Shown: in pieces, positions 21,099-33,057 of the stretch
Layout of the letters: each line of letters starts with the position of its first letter
Numbering within the stretch: position 1 is the first letter of the stretch
Assembly (NCBI GenBank): GCA_029204225.1
Contig: CM055109.1
Coordinates: 22,904,422-22,968,421, forward strand
From: Diphasiastrum complanatum
Taxonomy: Eukaryota; Streptophyta; Lycopodiopsida; Lycopodiales; Lycopodiaceae
Length of the DNA stretch: 64,000 bases
Direction: 5' to 3'
The notes under the pieces: model-generated
The model's input: only the letters and a program-made list of their open reading frames with translations
What the model was told of the DNA's origin: nothing
The model's database searches: none
Made by a program: the position numbers and the translations under genes

Positions 21099-22308
21099 AT
21101 GAATCTCTTTAGGCGTCAGGTGCAGGTATATAGCCAAATGTTAAACAACTACCAGACAGAGTTTGACAAGTACCAGACAAGCACAACTCACGAGCTCGCC
21201 CAGGCCAAACAAGCCCTCAAGGCAGCAGTACATGGAGAAAAAGACACAACCCACCCCAGTGGTGATTCCACCACCACTAGTTTTTGATGTTGCACAGGCA
21301 AGCACGAGCCATGACCAAGGCCAACAAGCTATAGGAGGTTAAGTCAAGATCAAGGGTCCGAAGGCCAAGACCAAAGACCAGCTGATACGGGTGCTGAGAC
21401 GCGAGACCAAGGCCACGACACAGGTCCGAGCCAAAGCCGAAAGGCGGGACATGCCTCATCATCAAGAGGTTCACGCACCATATCTGCCAGCCGGGCCTTC
21501 CGAAGACCAAAGTTCATGGAGGAGAAAATAACGAATTTCTAGCTAAGTATCACGAGTCATCCAGAGGCGGCTGACAGATCTCATTTTCAGCTCAGACAAT
21601 AAAGGGCAACGAGCTGCAAACATTACCCACCCTCCAACCACAACCAGAGTGGCGTTAGCAGCTCTTTGAAAGAGACCCTACGGCCATCAGGGCCTATGTG
21701 ACAAGTTCGCAACAATTACGGGTGAACGCGCACTTCCTGCCATGCACATGACGATCTAAATGGGCGAAATGTGGCACCCCTCTGGACAAGATCACCATTC
21801 AAAATTTCAATTGGCCAAGGATCCATTTAGAGCATGGTTGGAATACAGATGTAGACGTCCGAAGGGCTCTCACCATATTTGCCAATTATTATTTCAACTG
21901 CCTTGATCCAACAGTCCGCGTGGCAGCCACTTACGTCCGGGACTTAGAGCATTTAATGGGGATTGAAACCAAATGGGACAATTTTCTCTCCCCCATATTC
22001 TTTGATCCTAATAAGGTGCTAGCTTCCGACAAAGTCGAAGATCAGCTGCCAGTCGCTCATGTCTATTACCGAGCTGCCTTCCTTGGCAATCCCTGGACGC
22101 ACAGATTCCAAGCGTAGGTCAACCAAGACTGGCTGACAGGAGTCCACAAGTCCCTTCACACGCCCAAGGACTTGAAGAAATTGAACCACATCAACTTCAT
22201 GGAAGACGTCACGGGCTACCTGATCCACTAGAGGCGGGCCAAGAAGACTCTTTACTACACCGACAAAGTTTCGAGGGACCGGCACTTCAGGCCGTGGGTC
22301 CTATTGGG
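21099..22308 (+). pseudogene. ORF-X of Gypsy-4
   Basis: I do not recognise this family. A helical, Gln-rich start (MNLFRRQVQVYSQMLNNY) is followed by a basic Pro-rich part and then a conserved region with motifs FLAKYHESSRGG, AYVTSSQQLRV, PLDKITIQNFNWPRIH, TYVRDLEHLMGIETKWDNF, FFDPNKVLASDKVEDQLPVA, GNPWTHRFQA and VSRDRHFRPWVLLG. Each has a counterpart in Gypsy-3. Two Trp codons are now stops and several frames must be joined. The coding region runs into the purine-rich stretch before the LTR. Confidence 0.65.
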
Positions 22309-23070
22309 GGTATTCCCGACGAAGAGTAAATAGATAAAATCGTCCAATAAAATGTGTTGCGAGGGCATGGCATCCTGCACGTATAAGCCCATGGCCCAAT
22401 GAGCACGCAAGCTAAGTTGTAAATAAAATAATAGGCTTGGGCCCTTTGTAATTAAAATAAAACTTGAGGCCCAAAGTCAATTTTAAACTTAGAGATTTTT
22501 TTTTTAGAGTTGGGTCCAATTTGGGACTCACATGGATCTTGTGAATTTCAATGTACTTTTTGTGGACCCTTGGATCAAGTTGGGTCCAAGATGAATGGAT
22601 AGAATCAATGTAAATATTAGCCAATAGGATTTTGGGGCAAGGGCCTTCCCCATTTTATAAAAAGGTACCATTTGTACTCTATTTCCATGCTTAATGGGAA
22701 GGAGAAAACTCTACGAATTTGGAGAGCCAAGCATCCTCATTTGCTAAGCACTCATGCTAATGCTCTTTGTTGTGTGTTTCTAATTGTCTCCATTTCTATG
22801 TTATTGTTTTAATAGTTATGGTTTCTCCATTAGCATGCATCTTGAGCTTTTGAGCTAACCTCCCCCTCAACTATATCTCTCTCTTCTCCTTCTTTCTCTT
22901 CTATTCTACCCTTCCCTTTCACCAACAATCATGATGAAGTTAGTTTAGGAAAGTAGAGTTAGTGTGAGTAGTGTTAGTGGAGGTAGAGTTAGATGAAAAG
23001 TAGGGAATTAACTAAAAGTAGCATCTATGCATAGTTAGGTGCCTATCTAGTGAACTAACCCTTGTTGACA
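22309..23070 (+). repeat. Gypsy-4 3' LTR
   Basis: After a purine-rich ATTGGGGGTAT, the LTR carries TTGCGAGGGCATGGCATCC and TAAGCCCATGGCCCAATGAG, which align with the Gypsy-0 LTR start. TTTATAAAAAGGTACC near 22655 is a probable TATA region, and the end is placed at TTGTTGACA (23070). The start is diverged, so both ends are approximate. Confidence 0.65.
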
Positions 23071-23127
23071 GGCGGGAGGGCTATTACTATGTCGGATCGA
23101 AGACCCTACAACTAGCTGAAGAGAGTG

Positions 23128-23843
<716 letters not shown>

Positions 23844-23844
23844 T

Positions 23845-24168
23845 TTGCTTGTCTTTCTAACCAAAGATGAAATGGATATTTGGATCTTAATGATCTGCAA
23901 TTCTTCACATTTAGTAGATCTATGTTTCTAACGCATAATAGAATGTCATCAACATAGATAAGCAACATGATTCTATGCATTAATACCTCATACTCGGCCT
24001 CTATAGCTTTGACCCATTCCTTTTAGAGAAGTGCCTTCTCCACACATGATGGTTTTTCAATGGTGGTGTGAAATGCATGTAGAGAACTCCCATCCTCCAC
24101 TTGCTTGCCCTTTTTCAAGTAGGTGAGTCTTCTAGGCTCGGTTCTCTCTCAGGTGGATCTTCTTGGAG
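23845..24168 (-). pseudogene. Copia RT fragment with internal deletion
   Basis: The minus strand carries the IN-RT linker (TYLKKGKQVEDGSS, then VKAIEAEYEVLM) joined directly to the RT active site MLLIYVDDILLC. About 150 RT codons between these points are missing. It is wedged between the copia LTR and the Gypsy-2 5' LTR, with no LTR of its own. Confidence 0.8.
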
Positions 24169-24171
24169 TCA

Positions 24172-24901
24172 TCGGTAGAGGGTTTGCAGATCCCAAGACA
24201 ACCCTAACTCTAGCTACTAAGTGAGAGGGATTTGGCACTCAGCTTGTGTAAGTCCAACCTGATGATCACATAGTTATTTGATTAGAAAGTCAATAAAAGG
24301 ACTTTAGGCCTTTTTGCGGGACTTTTAATGTCGCAAAGCCTAAATGTCAAGTTAGTGAATAAAGTTGGATTTTTCTCCAATTTGGATGGTTCCCACTCTT
24401 TTTTAAATTTGAATAATTAGGGAGGCATAAATGGACCAATAGGATTTAGAGGCCAGGGTCCTCCTCTCTACCATAAAAAGGGACCAACTCGAGTTCCTAC
24501 ACACGTTCATTTCCTCATTTCAATAAAGCATATTGGTTCTCTTCAAAAATGGATTGATGAATGTCTTTGCTCTCTATCACTTTTCCTCCATCTCTCATGC
24601 TTTCTTTGGATTTCGCTAATGGTTGGATCTGATTGTTATTGGGATTGCATGTTGTTATACTTTTTATGAGAGAGAAAGGGAGAGAGAGAAAGAGTAAGCT
24701 ATCTTTGTTGTGGATGCGTAGTGTTAATGGAACGTAGGGTTAATGGATGTTAGAGTTAGATGTGAATCCTCCATTCATGTTGAAATCTGAACTATACTAT
24801 CACTCTCATGGGAACAAATCTATGCGTGACAACTAACTCCGTCTCTTTGATGCTAGATTGACTAGATCTTTCAAGCTAGGCAAGGAAAGAAATCCACTAC
24901 A
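24172..24901 (+). repeat. Gypsy-2 5' LTR
   Basis: It aligns over its full length with the reverse complement of 34937-35651, including GTGAGAGGGATTTGGCA, TTTGAATAATTAGGGAGGC and ATGCTAGATTGACTAGATC. ACCATAAAAAGGGACC near 24470 is a probable TATA region, and CATTTCAATAAAGCATATTG near 24518 a possible polyadenylation region. The end CCACTACA is followed by the PBS. Confidence 0.82.
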
Positions 24902-24905
24902 ATTT

Positions 24906-24923
24906 TGGCACCGTTTCCAAGGA
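24906..24923 (+). promoter_or_regulatory. Gypsy-2 primer-binding site, decayed
   Basis: TGGCACCGTTTCCAAGGA matches the tRNA-Asp-type site at 20983 at 14 of 18 positions. All four differences are transitions or G-to-T changes at G positions, consistent with decay. Confidence 0.75.
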
Positions 24924-26333
24924 GCTACGCCAATTTTTCAGTTTGCAACATGTTTTGTGGATGGTTAGCTTGGATTAGGCATCTTGTCGTTGCATGAATA
25001 ATGTTAGATCTGCATTTAGGATTAGTTTGAGACTGATCTTGCTTGATTTGAGTGAATTTGCTTGTTTGAAACATAATCTGATTGTAGAACAAGAAAAGTT
25101 ATTCAGATTACCAATCTTAAGATCCATTGGGATCTGAGATTTCAGAAAAAACAGCAAAAATCGGTCAAATCTACCAGATTTTGGTCAAAAAAAGGCAAAA
25201 TCGTCATCAGAGCTGATAACTTTTTGTCCTCTTTTAGGAAACCTTCGCCGAGTTGCAAACACCTTTGATTTTGATCACTGAACTTTCAATTTGAAGGGAA
25301 AAGATTGATTCCCAACAGATTTTCAGAAACATCAGATAAACCATAAAAAAACACCAAAAAATCATCAAAACCCTAAAAATACAAAAAAAGAACCTTCGTC
25401 CGATTCACTATGCATAGGTGTGATTCAAATCTATCTACTACCAAGTCGGCGAAGAATAATACCAAAAATAGAAGGGTTTCCAGAGGATCAGTTGTCATAT
25501 TGCCATATTTTTGCCAAAAAAGTCACATTTTTGCAAAAATACCAATATTACTCTTGATCCTTTGCCAAAACTCTCGCCAAGTTTCCAGAATATTCTATTT
25601 ATAATAAAATACTATTTTTGAGTTTAATGAAGATTCTTCTTGTCCAGATCATAGAAAATCTTGATTTTTATCCTCGCCAAACTACAGAAACTGTATTTTC
25701 TTGTGTCAGAAACCTTTGTCGGGTTTACCCTAGTTTTATCTGTGTCAGATCTTGCATTTGAGAGTTCGGCAAAGATTATTTTCCTAGAAATTGTCAAAAA
25801 AGTTGATGAAAGAGCTCTTCCCAAAATAGCACGTTGAACCTTCGCCAAAACCTTTGCCATGATAACATACTATTTTTGAGTTCGACGAAAATTCTTCTTG
25901 TCCAGATCATAGAAAATCTTGATTTTTACCCTCATCAAACTATAGAAACTGTATTTTCTTGTGTCACAAACCTTCGTCGGGTTTACCCTAGTATTATCTG
26001 TGTCAGATCTTGCATCCGAGAGTTCGGCCCTAGAAATTGTCAGAAAAATTTATCAGAGAGTTTTTTTTTTTTAAAAATAACACTGTTGAACCTTTGTCGA
26101 GCCAACCTTCGCCAATACTATTTTAAGACTGATTTTTCAGATCAAGTCTCTGTCAAAATTTGGGTCAAATCTGATATATTTTTATTTGGATTTTGAGAAA
26201 TTTATCATTTTTTCGAGATATAGAAATCAGATTCTTGAAAAGTGGAATAGATCTAGCAGATCTGATCTAAGATAGTTTTTGATTGAAAAATCTAGATCCA
26301 ATCTCATTGTTTGCTTGATCTGAATTTGTAAAG
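24924..26333 (+). other. Gypsy-2 untranslated leader with internal duplication
   Basis: No gene is supported in this 1.4 kb. It contains repeated variants of AACCTTCGCCGAG and CCTTTGTCGGGTTTACC and a direct duplication: ATACTATTTTTGAGTT at 25609 and again at 25867 starts two copies of a 258-bp unit, the second shortened to about 195 bp. Related CCTTCGCC-type words reappear in the spacer after integrase. Confidence 0.7.
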
Positions 26334-27857
26334 ATGGCTGTCCCTGGAGTTGTTCCGGGAGGTGCTCCTCAAAAAGTCAATCCAATTACTGTTAGAAGAG
26401 CACCCCATATGGATCTACCCAAATACAACGGATTAACAGATCTAGTTAAATTTCTTCAGATCTATGTTGAATCCTGTGAAGTATATGGCGAAATTTTCCC
26501 TCAAAATAAACTTAAGCTATTTTCTATGGCCTTAACAGGCGCAACACAAGATTGGTACTATAATAAAGATGAAACTGAGCGTATAGATTTGGAGGTTGTT
26601 AAAGATCCCTTATCACGTGGTTCAAATTTCAAAAGTTTATGGATGACTCTTTCCTACTTTTAAGTAAAATTAAAATGGAAAAACGAGAAATGGTTCAGGA
26701 TTACATTGAATGGGTGAAACGCCTCAGATCTGAGTGCGAACTTGAGCTTATTAATGAAAATGTCATGATTATGTGGTTTTTGTCAAGTTTACCTAAACAA
26801 ATCAGACGTGAGCTGAAATGCCATAATGAGTATGCACTCATGCAAAATGCTATGGATGATGCAATTCAGGAGGATGATGAAGATTTAGATAATGAGCCGA
26901 ATATCAGTATGGTCTTATACAGCAGGGCAGACAACACTATTGCAGAATTGATGCTCAACGAATTCGAGAAACTCGGAAAGAGCCAGGAGAAACAGATGGA
27001 AAAGTTGCAGTCGCAATTTGATGAGAAGATCAAAGCATTGGAAGATTTCCACGGAAAAACAAACAAGGAACCTGAGAAGTTTGCGAAGACTTTTCCTACC
27101 AGGAAAAATGTATGGTGTTCTATTTGTACAGAAAATCACACAGTAAATGAGTGTCCTCAATTGAAAAAATGAATGGAAATTTGTGTATGCCATTTGTGTA
27201 ATTTGCTTGATCATGAAACTGTTTTTTGCAATTTCAAGCCTCGGATAATTCATCAATGGTATGCCCAAATGGAATATGGAGAACTAAAATATGGAGAAAA
27301 TCTAGCAGCTAGACCTCGACAATCTGCTGTTGGATACCCAGAACATTTAGCCTTACTTGCCCCACCAAAGCACTCTGCTCCGCCTGCCAATTTAATGAAA
27401 CCAGAACCGTATAGATGCCGAGCAATGGAACTATGGTAATGATCAAGAAGGTGGATCTTCAGAACAATATGCTATTTATGCTGTCGTGCAACAACAAGCC
27501 TCTAGAAACTGGACCAGAGCACCGCTTGGATGCTTTGCATGTGGAGAAAATCACAGAGTTGCGAAATGTCCAAATAAAGAGAAATTTGTACCATTCTGTC
27601 GTGACTGTGGTTATGGGCATTGCTATAAAGACTGTCCAGCAAGACCAAAGCCACCACCAGCTACAGCACCTCTAAATTTGATAATAATCAAACAAAGACT
27701 AGTAGCTCAGAATAAATCAAGTGTACCCTTGATGGTGATCACCAGAGCACAGAAGCAGAAAGAACCAGTAGCAGATCCAATACCTACTGATTCTATATCA
27801 TTGAACGATATACCAACAACATCTGGAGTCTATCCCAATCTTCATACAAAAAAATGA
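26334..27857 (+). pseudogene. Gypsy-2 gag with four CCHC zinc knuckles
   Basis: Gag builds the particle and binds RNA. It starts MAVPGVVPGGAPQKV; the capsid-like part includes MDLPKYNGLTDLVKFLQIY, FSMALTGATQDWYYN, VQDYIEWVKRLRSECEL and IMWFLSSLPKQIRREL. A helical charged region follows, then four knuckles: CSICTENHTVNEC (27115), CHLCNLLDHETVFC (27190), CFACGENHRVAKC (27531) and CRDCGYGHCYKDC (27597). There is a frameshift near 26650, one TGA between knuckles one and two, and a frameshift near 27400. Four knuckles is unusual, as most plant gypsy gags have one. Confidence 0.85.
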
Positions 27858-29180
27858 CGATATCAAGATATGAGGCAGTGGATTAAGCATCTACAAGAAG
27901 AAGAGGAACTGGAAGCTGCTAAAGCAACAACCGAAGTACGTTCTTCACCATTGCAGCCACCAAGAAATTCATGTATAGATATGATCAGTTACATCATCAT
28001 GAAGAACCCTTCAAGATGGTTGAACCAGAAGCGCCACAAACAGAATTGCTCATGAATATTTTGTCTAGCAAGATTAATATTTCATTGGGAGAGTTCCTGA
28101 AGTTGGTGCCAAAAGCAAAAGAAGTTTTAGCGCAAAAGTTAGCTCAAGTAGAACCAGAAGTACATCACCAACCACTTTTTGTGCTGGATTTGGAGAATCT
28201 AATGAAGTACTCCATGTCGGAGCCACTTGGGAAAGTGAACAAAAGAATATCACTCTACCACATAGACAATTTTCTAAGGAAGCAGCTGTGATAGATGGCG
28301 GTTTAGGAGTTAACCTGATTTCTACAAAGCTATGTGCAAAATGGGGCCTTATAAAGATCAAGCCTGCGACTTTTGCCATTAATCTAGCTGATCAAATGAC
28401 AGTTCGTCCGCGAGGAATGGTTGAAGATATACTTGTCAAAATTGAGGGAGTACAGTTCGTCATTACTTTTGTAGTAGTGGACTTACCAGAAGCGCCAAAT
28501 GTCTATCGAGTCCTATTGGGATGTCCATGGTTACAAGTTGCGCAAGTAATTCATAACTGGGTCACCGAAAAAATCACTTTTGAAAATTGTGAATGTGCAG
28601 TCAAAGTTGATCCTGCAAGTTGGACTATCAAACTAGTGATTCAAAAAGAGGATGATGATTCATCAACAATGGATCATACTTGTGACCATCTAGAGAAAAT
28701 TTTGGGAGTTCACTACGATTCTCAAATAGATTTTGTCAACTGGAATGAAGCTCTTGCAACGATTGATTTTATAGCAGGATGTATGTGTCAACAAGATAAT
28801 TAATTAGATTTGAGTGAGAATTCATTATTAGATCGAACTTTGGATACACCAATCACATTTCCATTGAATGTGCTGAATGTAGCCTAGATATCAACGGAAC
28901 CTATACCAGATCCGATTGAAGATGATCTCATACCGGTGAGTCATGTCTTGACTTATGATGACAATGCAGAACTTATGGATGAGCAAATTTTCAATCATAT
29001 GGATCCGACCAGATTTGGAGTGCGTAATGTTCATGATGAACCAACAATAAAACCACCCAAAGCAGTTATATTGAAGGAAGACAGGATCACAGGGTCAATG
29101 ACGAAGAAAAATAAGCCAAGCAACATTATAATACGGTCCTGAAATGCGAAAATCCTCCTCAAAAGATTGATTCAGAGAAT
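27858..29180 (+). pseudogene. Gypsy-2 protease region
   Basis: The retropepsin motif is VIDGGLGVNLIS (28288), with DGG in place of the usual D-S/T-G, followed by LCAKWGL, PRGMVEDILVKIEG and YRVLLGCPWLQ, the typical flap and C-terminal Leu-Gly segment. Before it lies a linker with MNILSSKINISLGEFLKLVP (28052). Stops near 28801 and 28887 and frameshifts near 28285 and 29140 separate it from gag and RT. Confidence 0.78.
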
Positions 29181-30443
29181 GTGCCACCCTTACTGGATAA
29201 AGGCAAAGGGAAAGTCAAGGATGATTCTACAAGTCAAAATTCTAGCAAAACATCATTGTCTCGGAATTCATCACCTCCACAATCAATTCCTACTAAGAAG
29301 ACTAAGCGAAGATCCAAGACAAGTTCTTTCAAAAAGGAACAAGCAGATGTGGTCCAAAATGATATGCCCGAGTATTTTAAACATTATACATTGGATGATG
29401 TGGTTATCATGTTACCTAAAGCACATCGTCAACCTGAAGAACACATGCCAGACTCAAAAGATGTTTACGATGGTCCAGCTAGGACACAACCAATGAATCT
29501 TGCTGAACCAGGAGAACCGGAAAAGATTGTACAAGTTGGTTCACAACTTAATCCTGAACAGTATCAAGCACTTCGCATGTTACTTGTTAAGTATCAAGAT
29601 TGCTTTGCATGGACTTATCAAGATCTGAAGGGTATTCCGACATCACTTATTGAACATATCATACCTTTAGTATCTGATACAGTTCCAAAGGTTACAAAGT
29701 TTTATCGGTGTAATCCTAATGTTGCTGATTTGATAAAAAAAGAACTTCAGATACTGCTTGACGTCGATTTCATTTATGAGATCGAGCATACCGAATGGAA
29801 ATCACTGATTATCATTGTTCCTAAGAAGAATGGAAAATTGAGAATTTGTGTGAATCTCAAGGCTTTGAACAAAGTGACGCGGAAGGATCACTTTCCATTA
29901 CCTTTTACTGAAAGCATTTTGGATCGCCTTGCTGGAGCGGAATCTTATAGTTTCCTGGATAGATTTAGTGGTTACGACCAGGTTAAGATTGCACCTGCAG
30001 ATTGTCACAAAATAGCTTTTGCAACAGAATGGGACACCTATGCTTACAAAGTAATGCTGTTTGGACTCTATAATGCACCAAGTTCATTCCAAAGAGTAAT
30101 GCAATTTGCTTTTAAAAATTATCTACAGAAATTTTTTGAAATTTACTTGGATGACTTGGGAGTCCATAGTACAGATGCAGACCATCTGGATCGATTGGAG
30201 AAAGTATTTGAAAGATGTCGCAAATATCAAATTTCTCTAAATCCAGAAAAATACCAGATATGGGTTTCCCACGGAGTTGTTCTTGGCCATGTGATATCAA
30301 GACATGGTATTGTCATGAATTATTCTAAAATCAAGATTATTGTGGAATTGCCACCACCAACAACGATTCGTGGAGTTTATGTGTTTATGGGTCATGCAAA
30401 CTACTATCGCATTTTTATTATCTTCTTTGTGGATTTAGCATGA
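29181..30443 (+). pseudogene. Gypsy-2 reverse transcriptase (420-codon open frame)
   Basis: This is the longest open gypsy frame in the window. In order: MNLAEPGEPEKIVQVG, DLKGIPTSLIEHIIPL, IIIVPKKNGKLRICVNLKAL, HFPLPFTESILDRLAG, YSFLDRFSGYDQVKIAP, the active site EIYLDDLGVHS (YLDD intact), LGHVISRHGI and FMGHANYYRIF. It lacks a start of its own and was part of a gag-pol polyprotein. Changes such as MLFGLYNAPSSF for MPFGLCNAPATF indicate decay. It ends at TGA near 30441, at the RNase H boundary. Confidence 0.9.
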
Positions 30444-31076
30444 CCTATATACAAACTGACTATTGTTTCTATTTGGATAGTAGAGGCGTTAGAAGCCTTT
30501 GAAAAATTAAAAAAAAACATTAACTTCAATACCAATACTGCATTTTCCAGATTGGACGATTGAATTTCATGTTCACACGGATGCCTCAAAATATGCCATT
30601 GGATCAGTTTTGACGCAGCCAATGATTATAAGAAAGATTATCCTATACGATTTGCAAGTAGACAGCTTACAGATCCGGAGAAGAATTATTCAACAACAGA
30701 ACGTGAAACGTTAGCCATGATTTTTTTTGTTTGAAAATTTTGTCACTATCTCATGGAAACACATTTTGTATTTTATACAGATCATCAGCCGTTACTTTAG
30801 TTGGTAAACAAGACATGCAATACTGGACGTATTGCAAGATGGTTATTATCATTGACTGAATTTGACTTTTGAATTGTGGTTCGAAAGGGAAAACAACATT
30901 ATCTAGCCGATCATGTTTCGCGAATCGAATCCGCACCAGTTAATACTGAAGTGGATGATGAATTACCAGATGCTGCATTGTTCTATGTAGAAGCAGTACC
31001 TGAGTGGGCAGCGGATATTGTTGAGTACCTGATGCTAGGACAACCAAATGACTCTTTGACAAAAGTATAGAAGAGA
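30444..31076 (+). pseudogene. Gypsy-2 RNase H
   Basis: Fragments in several frames include FHVHTDASKYAIGSVLTQP, PIRFASRQLTDPEKNYSTTE, HYLMETHFVFYTDHQPLL and VVRKGKQHYLADHVSRIES, then VPEWAADIVEYLMLGQPN, which continues towards integrase. At least five stops or frameshifts occur. No additional RNase H follows before integrase. Confidence 0.83.
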
Positions 31077-32325
31077 TAATTGATTCATTAGGCTCAACCT
31101 TATCAATTGATTGCAGGACAATTGTATCATCGTGGATCAGACAATATTCTACGTAGATGTGTTTTATCGTATGAAGTACCAGATTTAATCATGTTTTCAC
31201 ATGATGACATGGGCGAAGGACATTTCTCTACAGATATTACTGTTCGCAAACTTTTGCAATCAGGTTGTTGGTGGCCTACACTTCATAAGGACACATAAAA
31301 TTTTATTCAGACATGTGATGTTTGCCAATGAGCACGACGGCCTACTCGATAGAATTATGAATCCTTGCATCCAGTTTTATCGCAAGCACCATTTGAAAAA
31401 AGGGGACTAGATTAAGTTGGTCCTATTCATCCTGCCGCGCAAGGATCTCCAGCTAGATACATTATCGTAGCAATTGATTATATGACCAAGTGGGTTGAGG
31501 CCAAAGTTGTCATAGTTGCTGATGCAAAATCTACGACCAAGTTTTTCTATGAAAGTATTATAATCAGATTTGGATGTCCGATTGAGATTGTTAGTGACCG
31601 GAGTACAACTTTTTTAATCAAACAATAAAGTGTTTATTGGAAGATTTTTTTGTGATACATAGATTTAGCACTCCTTACTATCCCAGAGGGAATGGCCAAG
31701 CTGAATCTTCCTATAAGATTCTTTGCACTATTATGACGAAGACAGTTGAAGCGAGTCGGTCTGATTGGGAACATAAAATGTATGTAGCATTATGGGCATT
31801 CAGAACTGCTTACAAAATAGTACAAATCAAACACCCTTTCAGCTGGTTTATGGTCAAGATGTTGTCATGCCGATTGAATTTTTAATTTCATCTTTACGCA
31901 TAGCGGCAACAGAACAGTTAAATGATGATAAGTCTTTACAACTACGTCATGAAGCATTGCACAAATTATGTGAAATCCGATTGATGGCAGTTCATGCATT
32001 AGCAGCAGAAAAAGCCCGCTGCAAGGCATGGCACGGTCGTCGATTGCACAAAAAGGATCTGAAAGCAGGAGATCTTGCATTGATGTACAAAACCAAGCTG
32101 ATCAAGGGAAAATTGAAGTTTACCGGTGAAGGCCCGTATAAAGTGAAGGAAATCCTGAACTATGGCGCAGTAATTCTTGAGCACTTGGATGGAAAACGAT
32201 TTGATACTCTGGTGAATGGCAGCCGATTACGCAAGTTTTGGCCCGCCAGATCAACAAGCCTGATCTCAAGGATTTTTTTAATTATTTGTTTTTCAATTTG
32301 TTGTTTTCAATATTTGATTGTTTAG
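31077..32325 (+). pseudogene. Gypsy-2 integrase
   Basis: It opens with LIAGQLYHRGSDNILRRCV and the H2C2 region (GEGHFSTDITVRKLLQSGCW). The core has a GPIHPAA-like segment, IIVAIDYMTKWVEAKVV, and STPYYPRGNGQAESS containing the catalytic Glu. The C-terminus has LALMYKTKLIKGKLKFTGEG and NGSRLRKFWPARS. The frame from 31792 is open for 177 codons; stops and frameshifts lie near 31298, 31410 and 31620. Confidence 0.88.
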
Positions 32326-33057
32326 TTTTTTGTTTTGAAAAAGACAGTAAAAAAAAAAAAGGACAAACTGAGAAAAGACTGACGAACAAAAGTCAGAAAA
32401 GTCATCAGCATGGGAAAAAGGAAGAACAATAACTTGAAAATCATTGTTTTGGTCATATTTGGCCTATACAATATCAGAAACCTTCACTGAGCTCTCTGAC
32501 TGTACATCCACTCCAAATTTCTCTAAATTGAGGTGGGCGAAGGTTCTTGATCAGAAAAAATCCATTTTTTGAGCTAGTCGAATGATCAGCAATATGCCAT
32601 TTTGGGAACCTTTGTCGAGCGCCTTACTCTCATTATGAACCTTTGTTGACATGCTAGATGATCTTAAAATGCCATAGCCTCAGATCTTGAAAAAATGCAT
32701 TTATGACAGTACATGGGCGAAGGACCCTTCTGGGCGAAGGCTCATCCTTTGCCAGCCCTGGAAAATGTTTGCCTGATAAGTTCAAATTCCTAGAAACCTT
32801 CATCGAGATTCTTATAGCCTATTTTCATAGTACTGTACATGCCTGCAGATTTTGGTTCTAAACTGATCAGCCAAACTAGTATTCAGTGTAATGGACCCAC
32901 CAAATTCACCTATAAGTTGGTTGAATTCGATTCATTCATCACTTGTGCTAGCGAACCTCTTGTGAATTTTTCCCACGACCAAAGCCTTCCAAACTTCTTG
33001 AACTGCTTTTTGATATACTTTTGCGCATCTTACTTTTCATTTCTGATCATCATATCT
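32326..33057 (+). other. Gypsy-2 post-integrase spacer
   Basis: About 730 bp with repeated GGGCGAAGG/CCTTCGTCGAG-type words (near 32480, 32533, 32608, 32714, 32735, 32800), like those in the leader. The open frame starting at 32839 crosses into ORF3, but its first 70 codons have no counterpart in Gypsy-1, so they are treated as non-coding. Confidence 0.6.

Larger units (their letters stand above)
20819..23070 (+). mobile_element. Gypsy-4, pol-less element carrying ORF-X
   Basis: An LTR end (to 20981), a tRNA-Asp-type PBS (20983), one degraded coding region (ORF-X) and a downstream LTR (about 22309-23070) form a compact unit with no gag, RT or integrase motifs. Its short interior of about 1.3 kb suggests a non-autonomous element dependent on gypsy enzymes supplied in trans. 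Confidence 0.68.

Noticed and set aside
32839-33057. Hydrophobic segment FLIYFCASYFSFLIII before ORF3, which could be read as a signal peptide
   Set aside because: It has no counterpart in Gypsy-1, where ORF3 starts at 19072 with MASSFF. The segment is upstream spacer read through in an accidental open frame.
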